Assembly (NCBI RefSeq): GCF_007097395.1
Contig: NZ_VKDC01000017.1
Coordinates: forward strand, 1 to 64,000
Length of the DNA: 64,000 nucleotides
Direction of reading: 5' to 3'
From: Fulvivirga sp. M361
GTDB lineage: Bacteria; Bacteroidota; Bacteroidia; Cytophagales; Cyclobacteriaceae
The position numbers and the translations under genes were made by a program. Shown in pieces: positions 14,217 to 22,071 of this stretch. How positions within the stretch are numbered: position 1 is the first letter of the stretch; each line of letters starts with the position of its first letter. Below the pieces are notes generated by a model. The model was not told where the DNA came from and ran no database searches. It worked only from the letters and a program-made list of their open reading frames with translations.

Positions 14217-16067
14217 TTATTCATTTCTAAACAATGTAGCCCAGCTGTCAGCGATACGTAAACCATCTATTTTAGACCCATCGCCGACGTTGTTCCAATT
14301 TCTCAAGATAAAACCAATAGGGGTCATTTCGGTCACCACTTCCTTACTTATTGCATCTGGCACAACCGGTTCTGTGGCTGGGATCCCATCAGCCTGGTTG
14401 AATACATATAAACTTACATCTCCTGTAGCGGGACTTTGCTTGTAAACGACTACATAGGTTTCACCATTGTTATATGAGGTTTCACTGTAAACGGCAGCAC
14501 TGGCCAGATCTTTTCTTGCCGACAATTGCCATTTTGTCGCATCGTTGCCATCCACTCTCACATTAAACCTGGTTCTCCAGGAAACGCCGCCGACTCCATC
14601 ATCTGCCAAAATATTGGCAAATGGCCCTCCAAACCCTGTGGCCGTTACACTGGTAAGGTTGACCATAGCGGCGTAGTAGAAATCTTTAGTAGGGTTAGAC
14701 AGATCTTCAACGGTTGCATCTCTAAAGGCTCCCGGGCCACCAGCTGCACCGGATAGGTCAAATGCTTTGCCAATTCCCGACCCCGGATACCCTGTAAATG
14801 TAAGTCCTTCTGTTAATGTCATAGGGGAAATAGTGTTCGCATAATGGTACCATCCTTCAGTATCCGGGTCCGTCAGTGCGAACCATTCTTCCTGAGTACC
14901 TGCAGGGGTAATGGCATCAGCATCGTAATCAAAGTTTTCTACAAAGTATAGTGTTCCTGCTGTAGCCGTTCCATTTAAAGCGACTGTTTTACCCGGATCC
15001 AGCTCTGTGGAAGAAATAGTCAGAGTTTCTTCAAAAGTCCCTATGTCTGTAGGTGAAAATTTAATATACACAGGGGTAGCTTCAGCCGAACCGTTTAGAT
15101 CTGCTGCGGCAAGTGCCAGATCAGAGCCAAAAGTACCGTCTTCTGCGTCTGAAATGGTGAAGGCATTGCCTGATACGGTAACCGTTAGATCTTCGGTGAG
15201 ATTATCGGCGCTAATATTGATAAATTTTGTGGCCGCCGTATTTGGTTCGGCACTGAATGTGACTGCTTCGGCAGATACTTCAAGGCTTGCCTCAGCGTTC
15301 TCAAAAACAGATCCTGATAGAGCCACTTTTTTATCGGCGTCCAGCTCACTGATGATCGTAAGCTCACCTTCAAAATCTCCTGTTGAGGATGAAGAGAACT
15401 TTACAAAAACAGAAGCTGTACCTGCTCCGTTAATAGCCGATGCTAAAATTGCTATAGAATTACCGTAGGAGCCATCCTCAGTATCGGCGATGGAAAATCC
15501 ATTTCCGGTCACCGTTACTACTATGTTTTCCGTCAGATCTGCTGCCGTAATAGTGACGAACTTAATAGCCGAAGTCCCGGACTCTATATCTTCAAAATCC
15601 AAAGTGGTAGATGAGACATCCAAAGAAGGGTCTTTTTCAGTTTCAACCGTTCCTGAAAGTGTTACAGTAAACTCTCCTATCTCACTCGTTATTTTCAAAG
15701 AACCTGTGATGTCTCCAGTTGTTTCTGATTCGAATCTCACAAAAACGGAAACGGTTCCTGCCGTGTTTGCGTCGACGGCCGGTATGGTCAAAGAGTTAGT
15801 AAAAGTACCATTTTGGTCGTCAGAAATAGAAAATGCGTCACCGCTCACGGTGATGATCACATCTTCGGTTAGGTCGCTGGCGGTTACTGACATTGATTTG
15901 ATAGCGGTTGTTTTTACTGTGATGTTACCTAAATCCAGGGTATTCGTGGAAACGTCGAAAGCAGGATTCAGGCTGCTTCCTTCATCGTCGTTACATGCTA
16001 TAGAAAATATCAATAACATCAGGCTCAACAGCCATGAAGGTTTGAAGTTGGTATAAGTGTTCTTCAT
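14217..16067 (-). CDS. Repeat-containing lipoprotein with C-terminal jelly-roll-like domain
   Basis: I choose ATG 16067 (MKNTYTNFKPSWLLSLMLLI); an upstream ATG at 16115 would add 16 residues before the signal. The lipobox is IAC followed by NDDEGS. Next are three repeats of ~100 residues (LDLGNITVKTTAIKSMSVTA; LDFEDIESGTSAIKFVTITA; VTFSAEPNTAATKFINISAD). These are Ig-like beta-sandwich units in the style of choice-of-anchor/DUF1573-type repeats. The last ~230 residues are a LamG-like glycan-binding sandwich. The protein sits at the head of the hydrolase genes and probably displays or captures substrate at the cell surface. No enzymatic motif is seen. Confidence 0.72.
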   Translation of the reverse strand: MKNTYTNFKPSWLLSLMLLIFSIACNDDEGSSLNPAFDVSTNTLDLGNITVKTTAIKSMSVTASDLTEDVIITVSGDAFSISDDQNGTFTNSLTIPAVDANTAGTVSVFVRFESETTGDITGSLKITSEIGEFTVTLSGTVETEKDPSLDVSSTTLDFEDIESGTSAIKFVTITAADLTENIVVTVTGNGFSIADTEDGSYGNSIAILASAINGAGTASVFVKFSSSSTGDFEGELTIISELDADKKVALSGSVFENAEASLEVSAEAVTFSAEPNTAATKFINISADNLTEDLTVTVSGNAFTISDAEDGTFGSDLALAAADLNGSAEATPVYIKFSPTDIGTFEETLTISSTELDPGKTVALNGTATAGTLYFVENFDYDADAITPAGTQEEWFALTDPDTEGWYHYANTISPMTLTEGLTFTGYPGSGIGKAFDLSGAAGGPGAFRDATVEDLSNPTKDFYYAAMVNLTSVTATGFGGPFANILADDGVGGVSWRTRFNVRVDGNDATKWQLSARKDLASAAVYSETSYNNGETYVVVYKQSPATGDVSLYVFNQADGIPATEPVVPDAISKEVVTEMTPIGFILRNWNNVGDGSKIDGLRIADSWATLFRNE

Positions 16068-16115
16068 TGTAGTTTTGGTTTGAGAATTTTCAGGATAGAT
16101 TGTGAAACCTATCAC

Positions 16116-16956
16116 ACTGAATAGTTTAGACTTTATTTGAAAATGGCCATGTTAGCAACATTACATGTGACTTTTTAATTTTATGTCTTTACCCATGAAC
16201 AGGAAGACTATTGCCCGTCTGCTGTGCATGGTAGATTTTAGCCAGGTTTCAGTGCTGTCACGGCATTTCAAATTTATTGAATGAGTTTCCCGTACCTTGG
16301 GGGTGTTTTCATAAAATAAGTGGGACATTTTAACAAGCGGAGTAAAAAAATGCCTATCCCAACAAAAGTGTCGCTGAGAAAGACAATCTTTTTCTGCTAA
16401 GGCAAAATATGAACAGTAAGGAGGTTTTGGACTCAGGATCGCACTAAGGATAAGCTCCTTAGTGCGATAGTATCCCATATCACTTTGCAGTAACACTATC
16501 GGTTTAAAGGACATGTCATGCCCTAAAGAAAGCACCGGATATTAATCATTGCCGTTCTTCAAAGTTTGCTTTTATGAGTTACATAATATCAGCTTACACA
16601 GGCTAATTCATTGTATTTGAAAAATATTTATAGATGATACCAGCCTGGAAATCAAGCAGCATTACCATACCCGAAATGACCGATTAGAAAGTAATGATCC
16701 AATGGTGCTCCGTTAGGCAAGGAAAACCATAGTAGACACTTTGTAGTCATTTGTCGTTGGTTCCTTTTTATAAACAATTCCAAATTAAAGGTTGGAATCT
16801 ATTTTTTCATTTTCATATGTGTCGTTTTGAGAAAGTTCAACTTTTTGATGAGTTTTCGGAAACCTATTATAAAAATACCTAACCTTGGGTATTTCATTTA
16901 AGCTTAGTATCGATTTGATTTACTATAAAAATTAATATTCTAAAAAAAGCTCCAGA
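16116..16956. other. 840-bp gene-poor region
   Basis: No supported coding gene. It holds the perfect hairpin at 16438-16468 and a smaller one, AAATACC...GGTATTT at 16873-16894, 63 bp before the frameshifted ORF, which may be a terminator or leader structure. Base composition is AT-rich. The region looks like remnants left by insertion and decay. Confidence 0.5.
16438..16468. repeat. Perfect 13-bp inverted repeat, 5-nt loop
   Basis: ATCGCACTAAGGA at 16438-16450 and its exact complement at 16456-16468 around TAAGC. Outer bases GGAT/ATCC can pair after a 3-nt bulge. No T-run follows. It stands in a region without a gene, so it may be a remnant of an insertion element end or a small RNA structure. 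Confidence 0.7.
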
Positions 16957-17357
16957 ATGGATAAATTTCCTTAAGACTCGACAATAAGATTTCATCCGTT
17001 GATATTACGAAATACAAGGAAAATGTTTTAGGACCTGGATATATTAATTCCATTCCAAAGCTCAATGTTGGGGCTCTTATAAAACTGAAAATAGATAAAC
17101 AAACAAGTAAGATTAAGGATCTAGTTCAACTGATCGATCCTATTCTCACAAATACTCCTGGTAAGTTGAAAACCAAGACTGTCGAAACTATAGCTTTTTC
17201 AGATAGTAATTTTGTGGAAATCTTAAATTACGGGGAATTACCGCAGGAAGTTCAGACCGCTGTTGGTCAAACTGAAGCCTTACTAGATTGTACCTATGTT
17301 GTACCAGTACAAAATAATAAGAGCTTCAAGAAATTCTTGAAGCTCCTAACCACTTGA
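16957..17357 (+). pseudogene. Frameshifted small gene, unknown family
   Basis: An ATG at 16957 gives MDKFP and a stop. From 16965 another frame is open to TAG... TGA at 17357 and reads as normal protein (LRLDNKISSVDITKYKENVL; PGYINSIPKLNVGALIK; VETIAFSDSNFVEILNYGEL). One missing T near 16971 would join them into a 133-residue protein. A TTG at 17166 could start a 63-residue remainder. The last codons lie in a hairpin (GAGCTTCAAG...CTTGAAGCTC, 17321-17345). No function is recognised. Confidence 0.45.
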
Positions 17358-17375
17358 TTAACAGTGCATACAGGA

Positions 17376-17426
17376 GCATTACTTGAACCCGCACGGGCGC
17401 AATGCCCACATAGTTTTAAGTCCTGC
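17376..17426 (-). pseudogene. tRNA-Leu(UAA)-like fragment
   Basis: Read on the minus strand, 17426 to 17376 contains GCAGGACTTAAAAC, the anticodon arm of a tRNA-Leu with anticodon TAA. A long variable arm follows (GGGC-ATTGC-GCCC) and then GCGGGTTCAAGT of the T arm. The 3' half of the anticodon stem (CTATG where CCTGT is expected) and the 3' half of the T stem are not complementary. No acceptor stem is found. It is a decayed tRNA or a tRNA-derived attachment-site remnant 115 bp from intact tRNA-Asn. Confidence 0.55.
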
Positions 17427-17540
17427 CTATGCAGTAGCTCCCATGAAATAAGTCTATAGAGTTTTAAACCCAAATTCCAAAAACACGCCGGGAGGCAAAC
17501 AAAAAAGCCAGCTACTAAACGTAACTGGCTAATCTTCAAG

Positions 17541-17614
17541 CTCCCCCTCTTGGACTCGAACCAAGGACCTACTGATTAACAGTCAGCCGCTCTAACCAAC
17601 TGAGCTAAGGGGGA
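17541..17614 (-). tRNA. tRNA-Asn (GTT)
   Basis: A 74-nt cloverleaf: acceptor TCCCCCT/AGGGGGA, D arm TAGCTCAGTTGGTTAGAGC, anticodon loop CTGTTAA with anticodon GTT in stem CTGA/TCAG, T arm GGTTCGAGTCC, discriminator G. CCA is not encoded. An 11-nt piece of its anticodon region (TGATTAACAGT) recurs at 17354-17364 next to the tRNA-Leu-like fragment. Confidence 0.95.
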
Positions 17615-17688
17615 GTGTTATAAATGGTTTGCAATATTAGAGTTTGATAGTTTAATTTCCAATAGATAAAATCGAAAAAATTTTAAGA

Positions 17689-18930
17689 TCATACGATCAG
17701 CACATAAAAATAAATGAGTGTGAATGCACTTAAGAAAATAAGACCGGCAATAGCCAGCAATTTCAGCCACTGTGGCGGTCGGAATTCTTCCTTTACATCA
17801 TTCGAAAAAACAGCCTTATAATTCAGAAAAGCGGCAAATGGTGCAATCACAAATGACAGGATCGTTGCCATGTCAATGAGGCTCCTCAGGTTATTCAAAA
17901 ATTGAGAGATCACCATGAATGAGCCTACACTTAATAAGACGATCCAAAAATTGTAATTCCATTTGTATGATTTTCCGGTTAACAGCTTAACCATACGGTC
18001 CATGGTACGGCCATAACCATCTAAAACAGTGATGGAAGTGCTAAACATGGTACTAAAAACCGCGGTAGAGATGATCAGATAGCTCCATGCTCCTATAGAA
18101 TCTGTATAAAGACTGATCAATTGCCCGGCAAAAACAGGAGAGCTATTGGACAACTCTGTACCGGACCCATAGATCACCAGCGCTCCAAGTGACAAAAAGA
18201 TGACTGCAAGTACTGCCGTAACAATGTACCCCAAATTAAAGTCAAGCAATGTCTCTTTGAGGGTAGGCTTATAGCCTGTTTGAGTAATACGCGCCTCAGC
18301 CCACAGGCCGGTCCAGGTACCGATATCAACAGCAGTAGGCATCCATCCCATTAAGGCTATTAAAAAGATCACACCTCCTGAAGTCCATACTTCTTTCGGC
18401 ACAAAACTCTCTATGGGTTCTACCCCTCCTCTATAAAAGGCGATAACAGCAGCTATCATCGTGGAAATCAATAATACGGTACTCACTACTTTAAGCAGAC
18501 TATCCAGTGCATTGTATTTACCAGTAGAAAGTAAAGCAACACAAAATATAAATATAACACCGGCCCACAGGTTGGTAGAAAGGTCTATCCCCAAAAGATT
18601 GCTGAGTAACCCTGCTGCAACGAAAGTAACGGCTGATGTAACGGCAAACATGCTGACAAAGGTGATAATACCATATAGCCATACGATCCATTTTCCCATT
18701 TTTGCATACCCTTCCAGGATACTTACTCCTGTCGCACTGGTATAACGAGACGAAAACTCAAAAAAAGGATACTTAAAAAGGTTAGCAGCTATCACTGCGG
18801 CCAGCAGGGAAAATCCATAATCCGCACCTGCGCGCGTGGATTGTACCAGGTGTGATACACCGATACACATTCCGGCAAAAACAATCCCCGGACCTAGTGT
18901 TTTAATAAAGTTTTTAATCTTACGCTCCAC
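17689..18930 (-). CDS. Nramp-family transporter with non-canonical metal-site motifs
   Basis: The 413-residue protein has about 11 membrane segments and the Nramp start (KTLGPGIVFAGMCIGVSHLV). Canonical Nramp transporters carry DPGN in helix 1 and MPHN in helix 6. Here the helix 1 position reads SHLVQSTRAGADYGF and helix 6 reads GWMPTAVDIGTW, so the Asp/Asn ligands are missing. It is an inner-membrane transporter, but Mn/Fe transport cannot be assumed; proton-coupled transport of another cation or small molecule is possible. It is a single gene next to tRNA-Asn. No metalloregulator site was recognised upstream. Confidence 0.82.
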   Translation of the reverse strand: MERKIKNFIKTLGPGIVFAGMCIGVSHLVQSTRAGADYGFSLLAAVIAANLFKYPFFEFSSRYTSATGVSILEGYAKMGKWIVWLYGIITFVSMFAVTSAVTFVAAGLLSNLLGIDLSTNLWAGVIFIFCVALLSTGKYNALDSLLKVVSTVLLISTMIAAVIAFYRGGVEPIESFVPKEVWTSGGVIFLIALMGWMPTAVDIGTWTGLWAEARITQTGYKPTLKETLLDFNLGYIVTAVLAVIFLSLGALVIYGSGTELSNSSPVFAGQLISLYTDSIGAWSYLIISTAVFSTMFSTSITVLDGYGRTMDRMVKLLTGKSYKWNYNFWIVLLSVGSFMVISQFLNNLRSLIDMATILSFVIAPFAAFLNYKAVFSNDVKEEFRPPQWLKLLAIAGLIFLSAFTLIYFYVLIV

Positions 18931-19005
18931 TCGAGTGACTATAATCTCTAAATATAAGGATTATCATATGAATGCGTGAATACGACAAATTTGAAATAAT
19001 AATGA

Positions 19006-19054
19006 CATTTTGTCTTGCTCAAAAAGGGTGGATTTGATTTTTTATGACAAAATG
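19006..19054. promoter_or_regulatory. Inverted repeat upstream of hsp20
   Basis: CATTTTGTC at 19006-19014 and its exact complement GACAAAATG at 19046-19054, each within a TGAC-containing context. The centre-to-centre distance is 40 bp, close to four helical turns. It lies 87 bp upstream of the hsp20 start. It could bind a stress regulator as a looped or cooperative site. It is not a CIRCE element. Confidence 0.4.
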
Positions 19055-19140
19055 ACTTGTTTGGATGTTAAAAATGAGTTTGATCATCATTGGTACGGTA
19101 TTGATAGATAGAACCATCAAATAACTAAATGTAAAAAGAT

Positions 19141-19560
19141 ATGACACTTGTTAGATACAACCCATTGAATGATTTCCTTCCCACCACGTTTGGAGATCTG
19201 ATTGAAAGCACTTTGAATAATGACCGCAAGCCTACTTCTTTCAGGCCCCAGGTAGATATCTTCAAAACGGAAAAGCACTATGAATTACATTTTGTAGTTC
19301 CGGGGATGAAAAAAAGTTATCTCATTATTGACATCGACGAAAATCGATTGACCGTGAAAGGAGAAAGGAAACTCGAAGAAGATAAGGCTAACACTCTTTT
19401 GAAAAGGGAATCTGGGTACGGAAAATTTGAAAGGACTTTCAAACTTTCCGAAGACATAAACCAGTCAAAGATAAAGGCGAATTATGAGGAAGGCATTCTG
19501 AAACTAGAATTGCCTTTAAACAAAAAAGTTGATAACCGGCGGATCATCAACATTAACTAA
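19141..19560 (+). CDS. Small heat-shock protein, Hsp20 family
   Basis: The 139-residue protein has a short N-terminal arm (MTLVRYNPLNDFLPTTFGDL) and an alpha-crystallin domain from residue ~35 (FRPQVDIFKTEKHYELHFVV to LKLELPLNKK). It includes the conserved VPGMKK and GILKLELP strands. The usual C-terminal I-x-I motif is present as IIN at RRIININ. It is an ATP-independent holdase chaperone of the cytoplasm. It is monocistronic: a strong terminator follows at once. A 9-bp inverted repeat upstream may mediate heat or stress control. Confidence 0.93.
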   Translation: MTLVRYNPLNDFLPTTFGDLIESTLNNDRKPTSFRPQVDIFKTEKHYELHFVVPGMKKSYLIIDIDENRLTVKGERKLEEDKANTLLKRESGYGKFERTFKLSEDINQSKIKANYEEGILKLELPLNKKVDNRRIININ

Positions 19561-19567
19561 AGGACAT

Positions 19568-19597
19568 AAAAAAAGCGGCAAATGCCGCTTTTTTTTT
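19568..19597. terminator. Bidirectional intrinsic terminator
   Basis: GCGGCA/TGCCGC stem with a 2-nt loop, flanked by an A-run on the left and a T-run on the right, works in both directions. It separates the convergent hsp20 (plus) and FecR-like (minus) genes. Confidence 0.92.
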
Positions 19598-19600
19598 ATA

Positions 19601-20497
19601 TTAATTTGGTTTTAAATCATTGCGATATAAAAATTCTTCATACGCTTCCTGAAAGGTAGATACCTCAGGCGCCATGGCAATGGCTTGTTCATAACTGGTT
19701 AAGGCATCAGCCAAAAGGTTATTTTCTTCAAAGAAACCGGCAAGTATAAATTTATTCAGCGCATTGACTTCTTCCACGCCAGCCATCAACTCTTCCAGCT
19801 GTGTTTTGACCTGATTTGATTTATCAGCATTTAATTTCCGCATTGCTTTTGCTTTAGGCTTAACTGATTTATCATTATTGTCAATTACTTCTACCAGTAA
19901 TACATTTTCTTTCGCAATTTTTGGATCGGTCATGTCTATTTCAACGCTGTTCTCATTCGTCTCTATTTCAAGAATAACGTCTTCAAACATATTTTTGAGC
20001 GTCACTTTATAGACTTCGGCGTCTTCTGAAAGATCCCATCTCACCACTGTTTTGTCACCGTATATCTCTGAGATGGAGTTAGGTAAATATACGTTGATGG
20101 GTGTCCCTATGCCTCGATGAACAGCTCCCGTAGCACTCAGCCTGTTCTTCTTACCTTCAGCAGACATTTTACTTAGCACGAAATCTGCATATTTGCTGGC
20201 TACACTGGAACCTCCATTATTTACCCTTTCTGCCAGGTCGGCTACCTTGTGTGTGCCGGCATCTTTCAATTCCATTGTTTTACCACTTGCGTGTACTAAC
20301 CCGAGGTAAGCATCGTCAGATACCACCAATTCGTCGCCCGTATTCAATGAAGCTCCGGTCTTCAATGCTTTCCAGTCCGATCCCGTTTTGATCTTATTAT
20401 CGCCCTTATTGGCCAAGACCTTAAACGTATAACCCTGACCGAAGGAGTGCCCTACTGTCAGAAGAAATACAAAAACTATTACTAAATTCCTTTTCAT
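19601..20497 (-). CDS. Secreted FecR-like domain protein with TPR-like tail
   Basis: The 298-residue product has a signal peptide (to SFGQ, residue 21). Residues ~25-105 form a FecR-like beta domain (DWKALKTGASLNTGDELVVS...YLGLVHASGKTMELKDAGTH), a fold that presents or senses charge state at envelopes. Residues 130-215 are a second beta domain (VRWDLSEDAEVYKVTLKNMF). The tail 235-290 is helical and TPR-like. The CHASE2 gene lies 184 bp upstream on the same strand, a pairing also seen in sensory systems. A periplasmic signalling or scaffold role is inferred. Confidence 0.75.
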   Translation of the reverse strand: MKRNLVIVFVFLLTVGHSFGQGYTFKVLANKGDNKIKTGSDWKALKTGASLNTGDELVVSDDAYLGLVHASGKTMELKDAGTHKVADLAERVNNGGSSVASKYADFVLSKMSAEGKKNRLSATGAVHRGIGTPINVYLPNSISEIYGDKTVVRWDLSEDAEVYKVTLKNMFEDVILEIETNENSVEIDMTDPKIAKENVLLVEVIDNNDKSVKPKAKAMRKLNADKSNQVKTQLEELMAGVEEVNALNKFILAGFFEENNLLADALTSYEQAIAMAPEVSTFQEAYEEFLYRNDLKPN

Positions 20498-20681
20498 GGT
20501 TTCACAGATAATTTGAAGATTCTAATATCAGATGATATTTAAGATATACATGTCATTTTATACCTCAATGTACTACTTGGTAAACAGATACCCTGCCAAT
20601 TTTTTCAAAAACCTCTTAATATCAGGTTTTTACGCCTATATATTAACAAATGTAAGCATCTGTTCTGCAAAAGAAAACAAA

Positions 20682-21974
20682 TTAAGCCTTTAGCCTTTTG
20701 TTCTTTCTAAACATTAAACGTCTACCGGTTTCCGTAAAAAGATTTCTTACCACACCATAATAAACTTCCAGAAGGTCACCCGCCAGAGCCAGGGCAATAA
20801 GGCCGTAAGTAAGTTCCAGCTTAAAGCTATGCGTTGAGAACAGTTGAATGATCAGGAAGAGAATCAGAATTACTTCTATTACCTGTATCAACTTCGTCAG
20901 GCCATCATACCACACACCGTACTTTCTGTAGATATAAGAAAAAAGTAAAACATTCAAATAACATAACAGTACTCCAAGAATGTTTTCAAAAGTCGGTCGA
21001 TAGGTATCTACATAGTCATTATTCAATATCATAGAGAGTATATTGGCATGGATCACGGGTCCAAACATATCCGGATTTGCTCGGCCGGCTATTTTCGGGT
21101 TCAGCGGCGTAAAAAACTTATCTTCCCATTCCGGTGCTCCAAACTGTGCTCCTAAAAAACCAAACAGCACAATTTTGTCTTTTAAAAGACCGGGTTCAAA
21201 ATCTTCATTTAATACCTGGTACCAATCCAATGAGTAAAACCGTGTGGAGAATTTATCTTCTTCAAAAAAATTCACAAAATCTCCCCGGTAGTTGATGATC
21301 TCATAGTCATTATCCCTCTTAAACAACTTTTCCGTACTACCTGGCCGATACAATTCGGCCATTTTTGCAGCAAACGCCACATAGGTATCGCCGCTGGTAA
21401 GTGACCGCCTGGGAGGGAACTGCCGGCATATTTTTATGTCATCCTGAAACCGGGCATCGGTATCCAGGTTAGCAATGGCCTGATGGGTGTTTTCTATAAA
21501 AATAGAATCAGACTGGTAAAGGTAATCATACACTTCATCACCTAAATGTAGTTCCGCAATAGAATCTGTTTGCTCTACTTTTGTCACCATCACCACTTCC
21601 GAATTGGCCTGCGTAAGAGCACTCGCCAGGCTCAGTGTTTCCAGGGTATCTGTATATCCTTTAAAAAAACTATCAATACCAATGACCTTAGGATCATATT
21701 TATCTACAATTCTGATCTGTTCAGCAATACCCCCGCGACTTAAATTACCCATATTTACCAACACAATGGAAGTATCAGGTGGCAACGGTTCCCGGAGTTG
21801 GCTAAAGGCCACATCGGTCATTTCCATATCTTCCAATGCCTGACCTACGGCATCAAATGCATCAAAAATCCCAAACGCAGGAATTTGAGATATAACGTAC
21901 ATAAACAGGTATATAAATAACGTAGCGAATATACTATCCACCCAAATATTACCTTCTAGTTTTTTCTTAGCCAT
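20682..21974 (-). CDS. CHASE2-domain membrane protein
   Basis: The 430-residue protein has one membrane segment near residues 15-35, then a ~290-residue extracytoplasmic CHASE2 sensor domain (SIVLVNMGNLSRGGIAEQIR; KVIGIDSFFKG; LLKDKIVLFGFLG; MFGPVIHANILSMIL). Three membrane segments follow (about 335-355, 365-385, 390-412). Unlike most CHASE2 proteins it carries no kinase, cyclase or GGDEF output; the cytoplasmic tail is ~20 basic residues. It probably acts with the FecR-like gene downstream or passes its signal through a partner. Confidence 0.85.
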   Translation of the reverse strand: MAKKKLEGNIWVDSIFATLFIYLFMYVISQIPAFGIFDAFDAVGQALEDMEMTDVAFSQLREPLPPDTSIVLVNMGNLSRGGIAEQIRIVDKYDPKVIGIDSFFKGYTDTLETLSLASALTQANSEVVMVTKVEQTDSIAELHLGDEVYDYLYQSDSIFIENTHQAIANLDTDARFQDDIKICRQFPPRRSLTSGDTYVAFAAKMAELYRPGSTEKLFKRDNDYEIINYRGDFVNFFEEDKFSTRFYSLDWYQVLNEDFEPGLLKDKIVLFGFLGAQFGAPEWEDKFFTPLNPKIAGRANPDMFGPVIHANILSMILNNDYVDTYRPTFENILGVLLCYLNVLLFSYIYRKYGVWYDGLTKLIQVIEVILILFLIIQLFSTHSFKLELTYGLIALALAGDLLEVYYGVVRNLFTETGRRLMFRKNKRLKA

Positions 21975-22071
21975 AACACAGATTTATTAACAATCGAACA
22001 AATTAAGAATTATCTCAAAATTCCCACAATTTCGACTCTAAATGTATCGATCTTCTTAATTTAGAAGTGAT

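Noticed and set aside
7804-16067. Full polysaccharide utilisation locus with SusC/SusD
   Set aside because: No SusC-type TonB receptor or SusD-like lipoprotein is present; the only TonB receptor in the window is btuB.
16161-16535. 124-codon minus-strand frame (starts MLSLGHDMSF)
   Set aside because: It contains the perfect hairpin at 16438-16468, has odd Cys/His/Arg use and no domain, and sits in decayed DNA; treated as chance.
17294-17539. 81-codon minus frame across the tRNA-Leu-like fragment
   Set aside because: Its codons follow the tRNA-like sequence and a hairpin; coding is an accident.
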